This document shows positions 6,187-8,993 of a stretch of DNA of 8,993 nt, one piece after another. Made by a program: the position numbers and the translations under genes. The notes under the pieces are model-generated. The model saw only the letters and a program-made list of their open reading frames with translations, searched no databases and was not told the DNA's origin. Location: positions 1 to 8,993 of the forward strand of contig JAOPVN010000145.1 in the NCBI GenBank assembly GCA_025966175.1. Reading direction: 5' to 3'. Origin of the DNA: Modestobacter sp. GTDB lineage: Bacteria > Actinomycetota > Actinomycetes > Mycobacteriales > Geodermatophilaceae. Each line of letters begins with the position of its first letter. Position 1 is the stretch's first letter.

Positions 6187-6456
6187 GTGCCCTCCCTCGT
6201 CGGTGCCGCGACCGCCGCCTACTCCGCCGCGCTGGTCGCCGCTCCCCGGATCCTGATCGGGCCCTGTGGGCTGGAGGACTCGCCGGACACCCGCACCCTG
6301 GCCCGTGCCCTCGGCGTCCGGGACGCCGCCATCGGGCTGGCGATGATCGCCGTCCCGGCCGGCCGCGCCACCCGGGGCAAGATCGTCGGCTTCGCCGCCG
6401 CGTGGGGTGCGCTCTGCCTGATCGCCGGGGTGCTGGACGAGCGCGCCGGCCGCTGA
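6187..6456 (+). CDS. Small membrane protein of unknown function
   Basis: An 89-residue protein starting at a GTG with AGGAG (6178-6182) four bases upstream. It has about three hydrophobic stretches (roughly 4-20, 46-58 and 66-83) separated by a polar segment (GLEDSPDTRTLARALGVRDA) and by a short basic loop (GRATRGK). The pattern resembles small actinobacterial integral membrane proteins of the DUF4267 kind, with the phrase ARALGVRDAAIGLAM near the second helix, but I cannot confirm the family. The frame is open upstream to 5779, yet that part is antisense to dehydrogenase 2 and lacks a start with a ribosome binding site, so the short form is preferred. It is followed after 22 bases by the FAD monooxygenase and may share its transcript. 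Confidence 0.65.
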   Translation: MPSLVGAATAAYSAALVAAPRILIGPCGLEDSPDTRTLARALGVRDAAIGLAMIAVPAGRATRGKIVGFAAAWGALCLIAGVLDERAGR

Positions 6457-6478
6457 ACCACCCGGCAGACTCGGCCGC

Positions 6479-7879
6479 GTGACGGTCGTGGTCGTCGGCG
6501 CCGGGCCGGTCGGAGTGACCGCGGCGCTGCTGCTGGCCCAGCGCGGGATCGACGTCCTGGTGCTGGACCGGCACTCCTCGGCCCATCCGCAGCCGCGCGC
6601 GGTGCACCTGGACGACGAGTCGCTACGGGTGCTGCAGGCCGCCGGCGTCGCGGACGCGTTCGCGGCGGTGAGCCGGCCGATGGCCGGGCTCCGGCTGCTG
6701 GACGGCGCGCACCGGACGCTCGTCGAGTTCCGCCGCGGCGCCGGTGAGCACGGCTGGCCGCAGGCGTCGATGTTCGACCAGCCCGACCTGGAGGCGGTGC
6801 TGCGCGCGGCCCTGGTCGCCGAGCCCCGGGCGCAGCTGCGTGGCGGCGTCGAGGTGTTGCACGTGGAACACGACGCCGGACCGATCCGTCTCGTCGTCCG
6901 GGATGCCGGTGTCGAGGAGGAGCTCCTCGCCGACGCCGTGCTCGGCTGCGACGGCGCGAACAGCACCGTGCGGCGGCTCATCGGGGCGGGGATGCGCGAC
7001 CTCGGGCCGGCCGAGCGCTGGCTCGTCGTCGACCTCGTTGCCGACGTCCCGCTGGACGTCTGGCCCGGCGTGCACCAGGTCTGCGACCCGGTCCGCCCGG
7101 CCACCTTTCTGCCGATCGCCGGGCCCCGCTACCGCGCCGAGTTCCGGCTTTCCGACGGCGAGACCGCCGCCGACCTGGACCTGCCGGCGCTGCTGGCCCG
7201 CTTCGGCGCGGCGGGGTGCACCGTCACCCGGGCCGCCGAGTACACCTTCGCGGCCCAGGTCGCCGACCGGTGGCGCAGCGGGCGGGTGCTGCTCTGTGGG
7301 GACGCCGCGCACCTGACCCCGCCGTTCATCGGGCAGGGGCTGGGCCTGGGGCTGCGGGACGTGCACCAGCTGACCTGGAAGCTCGCCGCCGTCCTGGCCG
7401 GCGCGGACGACGCGCTGCTGGACACCCACCAGGCCGAGCGGGCGCCGCACGCCCGGTCGCTGATCCGGCTGGCGGTGCTGCTGGGCAGGCTGATGACCGG
7501 CGGCGGGGACCGGGCGGCGCTGGTCCGGCGGGCCGTGCTGGCCGGGGTGCGCCGGCTGCCCCGGCTGGCCGCGTTCGCCTCCGCCAGCCGTACGCCGCCG
7601 CTGCGGCCCGGCCCGCTGGTCCGCCGTCCCCGGTTCGCCCCCCGGTCCCCGGTCGGCAGCCTGCTGCCGCAGCCGCCGATCGCCGGGCCCGAGCGGCTCG
7701 ACGACGTCCTCGGGCCGGGCTGGGCCGTGCTCACCGCGGGCGGACCGGTGCCCGTGGCGTGGCCGGGCCGGGTCGTCCGGGTCGCCGACCTGGGCTCCCC
7801 GGAGCTGGCGCGCTGGCTGGGGCGCCGGTCGGTACTGGTCCGCCCGGACCGGATCGTCGCCGCTAGCGTGAGCAGCTGA
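6479..7879 (+). CDS. FAD-dependent aromatic-hydroxylase-like monooxygenase
   Basis: A 466-residue class A flavoprotein monooxygenase of the p-hydroxybenzoate hydroxylase fold, closest in pattern to the MhpA/phenol-hydroxylase branch. It would use FAD and NAD(P)H with oxygen to hydroxylate a small aromatic or polyketide-like substrate. Seen in the sequence: the FAD-binding GAGPVG at 7-12 with Asp30 ending beta-2, the DG motif Cys157-Asp158-Gly159 (GCDGANSTVRR), and the GD motif Gly274-Asp275 (CGDAAHLTPPFIGQGLGLG). A proline-rich segment (about 371-402) leads to a short C-terminal domain ending VLVRPDRIVAASV, as in the thioredoxin-like tail of MhpA relatives. At 466 residues it is shorter than E. 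coli MhpA (about 550). The GTG start lies 22 bases after the previous stop, with no strong ribosome binding site. The stop overlaps the next gene's ATG by one base, implying coupled translation. The substrate is not readable here. Confidence 0.85.
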   Translation: MTVVVVGAGPVGVTAALLLAQRGIDVLVLDRHSSAHPQPRAVHLDDESLRVLQAAGVADAFAAVSRPMAGLRLLDGAHRTLVEFRRGAGEHGWPQASMFDQPDLEAVLRAALVAEPRAQLRGGVEVLHVEHDAGPIRLVVRDAGVEEELLADAVLGCDGANSTVRRLIGAGMRDLGPAERWLVVDLVADVPLDVWPGVHQVCDPVRPATFLPIAGPRYRAEFRLSDGETAADLDLPALLARFGAAGCTVTRAAEYTFAAQVADRWRSGRVLLCGDAAHLTPPFIGQGLGLGLRDVHQLTWKLAAVLAGADDALLDTHQAERAPHARSLIRLAVLLGRLMTGGGDRAALVRRAVLAGVRRLPRLAAFASASRTPPLRPGPLVRRPRFAPRSPVGSLLPQPPIAGPERLDDVLGPGWAVLTAGGPVPVAWPGRVVRVADLGSPELARWLGRRSVLVRPDRIVAASVSS

Positions 7880-8993
7880 TGAGTCTCGACGTCGCGGCAG
7901 TCCGCGCCTCCTTCCCCGCCCTGGCCGCCGGCACGGCGCACTTCGACGGCCCGGGGGGCTCTCAGACGCCCGCCGTCGTCGCGCAGGCGGTGGCCGCCAC
8001 CCTGGTCGCCCCGATGGCGAACCGCGGCTCGATGACCCAGGCCGAGCGCAACGCCGACGCCGTCGTCGTGGCCGCCCGGCACGCCGTCGCCGACCTGACC
8101 GGTGGCGACCCCGGCGGCATCGTCTTCGGCCGCAGCGCCACCTCGCTGACCTACGAGCTCTCCCGGGTGCTGTCGGCCGGCTGGGGCCCGGGCGACGAGG
8201 TGGTCGTCACCCGGCTGGACCACGACGCCAACGTCCGGCCGTGGGTGCAGGCCGCGAGCGCCCGTGGCGCGACCGTCCGGTGGGCGGAGTTCGATCCGGG
8301 CAGCGGCGAGCTCGACCCCGGCGCGGTGGGGATGCTGATCAACGAGCGGACCCGGCTGGTCGCCGTCACCGGCGCGTCGAACCTGCTGGGGACCCGGCCC
8401 GATCTGCCGGCGATCACCGACCAGGCACACGCGGTGGGTGCGCTCACCTGGGTGGACGGCGTCCACCTCACCGCGCACGCACCGGTGGACGTGGCCGCCT
8501 TCGGCGCGGACTTCTTCACCTGCTCGCCGTACAAGTTCCTCGGCCCGCACTGTGGTTGCCTCATCGCGGCGCCCGATCTGCTGGAGACCCTGCGCCCGGA
8601 CAAGCTGCTGCCCTCGACCGACGCCGTCCCGGAGCGGTTCGAGCTGGGCACGCTGCCCTACGAGCTGCTGGCCGGCACCACGGCGGCCGTCGACTTCCTG
8701 GCCGGCCTGGGCGTCGGTGGCACGCGGCGCGGCCGGCTGGTGACGGCGCTGGACGCGATCGAGGCCCACGAGGACCGGCTGCGCGAGCGGATCGAGAACG
8801 GCCTCCGGGACCTGCCCGGGGTGACCGTCTGGTCACGGGCCAAGCGCCGGACGCCGACGCTGCTGATCACCGTCGAGGGCCGGGATGCCGCCGACGCGTA
8901 CCGCTTCCTCGCCGCGCGGGGGGTCAACGCCCCGGCCGGGTCGTTCTACGCCCTGGAGGCCTCCCGCTGGCTCGGGCTGGGCGACGCCGGCGG
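7879..8993 (+). CDS. Class V PLP enzyme, VC1184-type cysteine desulfurase-like (3' end outside window)
   Basis: The visible 371 residues form a fold-type I pyridoxal-phosphate enzyme of aminotransferase class V. The opening AHFDGPGGSQTP, the centre SNLLGTRPDL and the active-site stretch CSPYKFLGPHCG match the cysteine-desulfurase-like VC1184 group (TIGR01976). Lys219 should form the Schiff base with PLP, Asp193 (WVDGVH) should contact the pyridine nitrogen, and His115 (LDHDAN) should stack on the ring. The family is about 400 residues long, so only a short C-terminal piece is missing. True members have no established sulfur-transfer role, and I see no flexible cysteine-bearing loop of the NifS/IscS kind in the visible part. 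Cys215, Cys225 and Cys227 flank the lysine. The ATG at 7879 overlaps the upstream TGA, and there is no strong ribosome binding site, so translation is probably coupled to the monooxygenase. Other class V activities (lyase, kynureninase-like) remain possible. Confidence 0.85.
   Translation, partial: MSLDVAAVRASFPALAAGTAHFDGPGGSQTPAVVAQAVAATLVAPMANRGSMTQAERNADAVVVAARHAVADLTGGDPGGIVFGRSATSLTYELSRVLSAGWGPGDEVVVTRLDHDANVRPWVQAASARGATVRWAEFDPGSGELDPGAVGMLINERTRLVAVTGASNLLGTRPDLPAITDQAHAVGALTWVDGVHLTAHAPVDVAAFGADFFTCSPYKFLGPHCGCLIAAPDLLETLRPDKLLPSTDAVPERFELGTLPYELLAGTTAAVDFLAGLGVGGTRRGRLVTALDAIEAHEDRLRERIENGLRDLPGVTVWSRAKRRTPTLLITVEGRDAADAYRFLAARGVNAPAGSFYALEASRWLGLGDAG

Noticed and set aside
4806..6482. 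Long plus-strand open frame of 558 codons opposite dehydrogenase 2
   Set aside because: It is the complement of a recognised enzyme and carries no motif; composition is that of a GC-driven shadow frame.
7129..8769. Minus-strand open frame of 546 codons opposite the monooxygenase and PLP genes
   Set aside because: Both plus-strand genes have clear cofactor-binding motifs, and the antisense product is low-complexity and Arg/Gly-rich.

Overview
The window is very GC-rich (third codon positions almost always G or C), uses GTG and TTG starts, and encodes typical actinobacterial protein families. It is most likely chromosomal DNA of an actinomycete. Geodermatophilaceae-like relatives are a guess from protein style only. 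No RNA genes, insertion sequences, CRISPR arrays or attachment sites were seen.

Layout. (1) Positions 1-812, minus strand: a 3'-truncated SPFH/band-7 membrane protein. (2) 813-1150: a divergent intergenic region with a strong orphan hairpin. (3) 1151-2287, plus: a zinc- and NAD-binding alcohol dehydrogenase of the NDMA-dependent (nicotinoprotein, mycofactocin-associated) type, followed by a strong hairpin terminator. (4) about 2390-4276, plus: a single-chain fusion of a MoxR-type AAA+ ATPase and a von Willebrand A (VWA) domain with intact MIDAS. (5) 4287-4733, minus: a small LuxR-type DNA-binding protein, convergent with the ATPase gene. (6) 4803-5930, minus: a second NDMA-dependent-type alcohol dehydrogenase, starting at TTG and ending in a 15-bp hairpin. 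(7) 5931-6186: a divergent promoter region with an operator-like repeat/palindrome. (8) 6187-8993, plus: a small membrane protein, an FAD aromatic-hydroxylase-like monooxygenase and a class V PLP enzyme of the VC1184 cysteine-desulfurase-like group. The last two genes overlap by one base, and the PLP gene runs off the right edge.

How the genes may work together. The centre (1151-5930) looks like an alcohol-oxidation island: two paralogous dehydrogenases bracket an AAA+/VWA machine and a small regulator. MoxR/VWA pairs elsewhere (NorQ/NorD, CbbQ/CbbO, the MoxR/MxaC/MxaL set of methanol dehydrogenase clusters) activate or mature a neighbouring metalloenzyme. I infer that the fusion may remodel or metallate one or both dehydrogenases. 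This is the least-explained and most interesting part of the window. The right-hand block is a separate unit whose substrate cannot be read from sequence alone.
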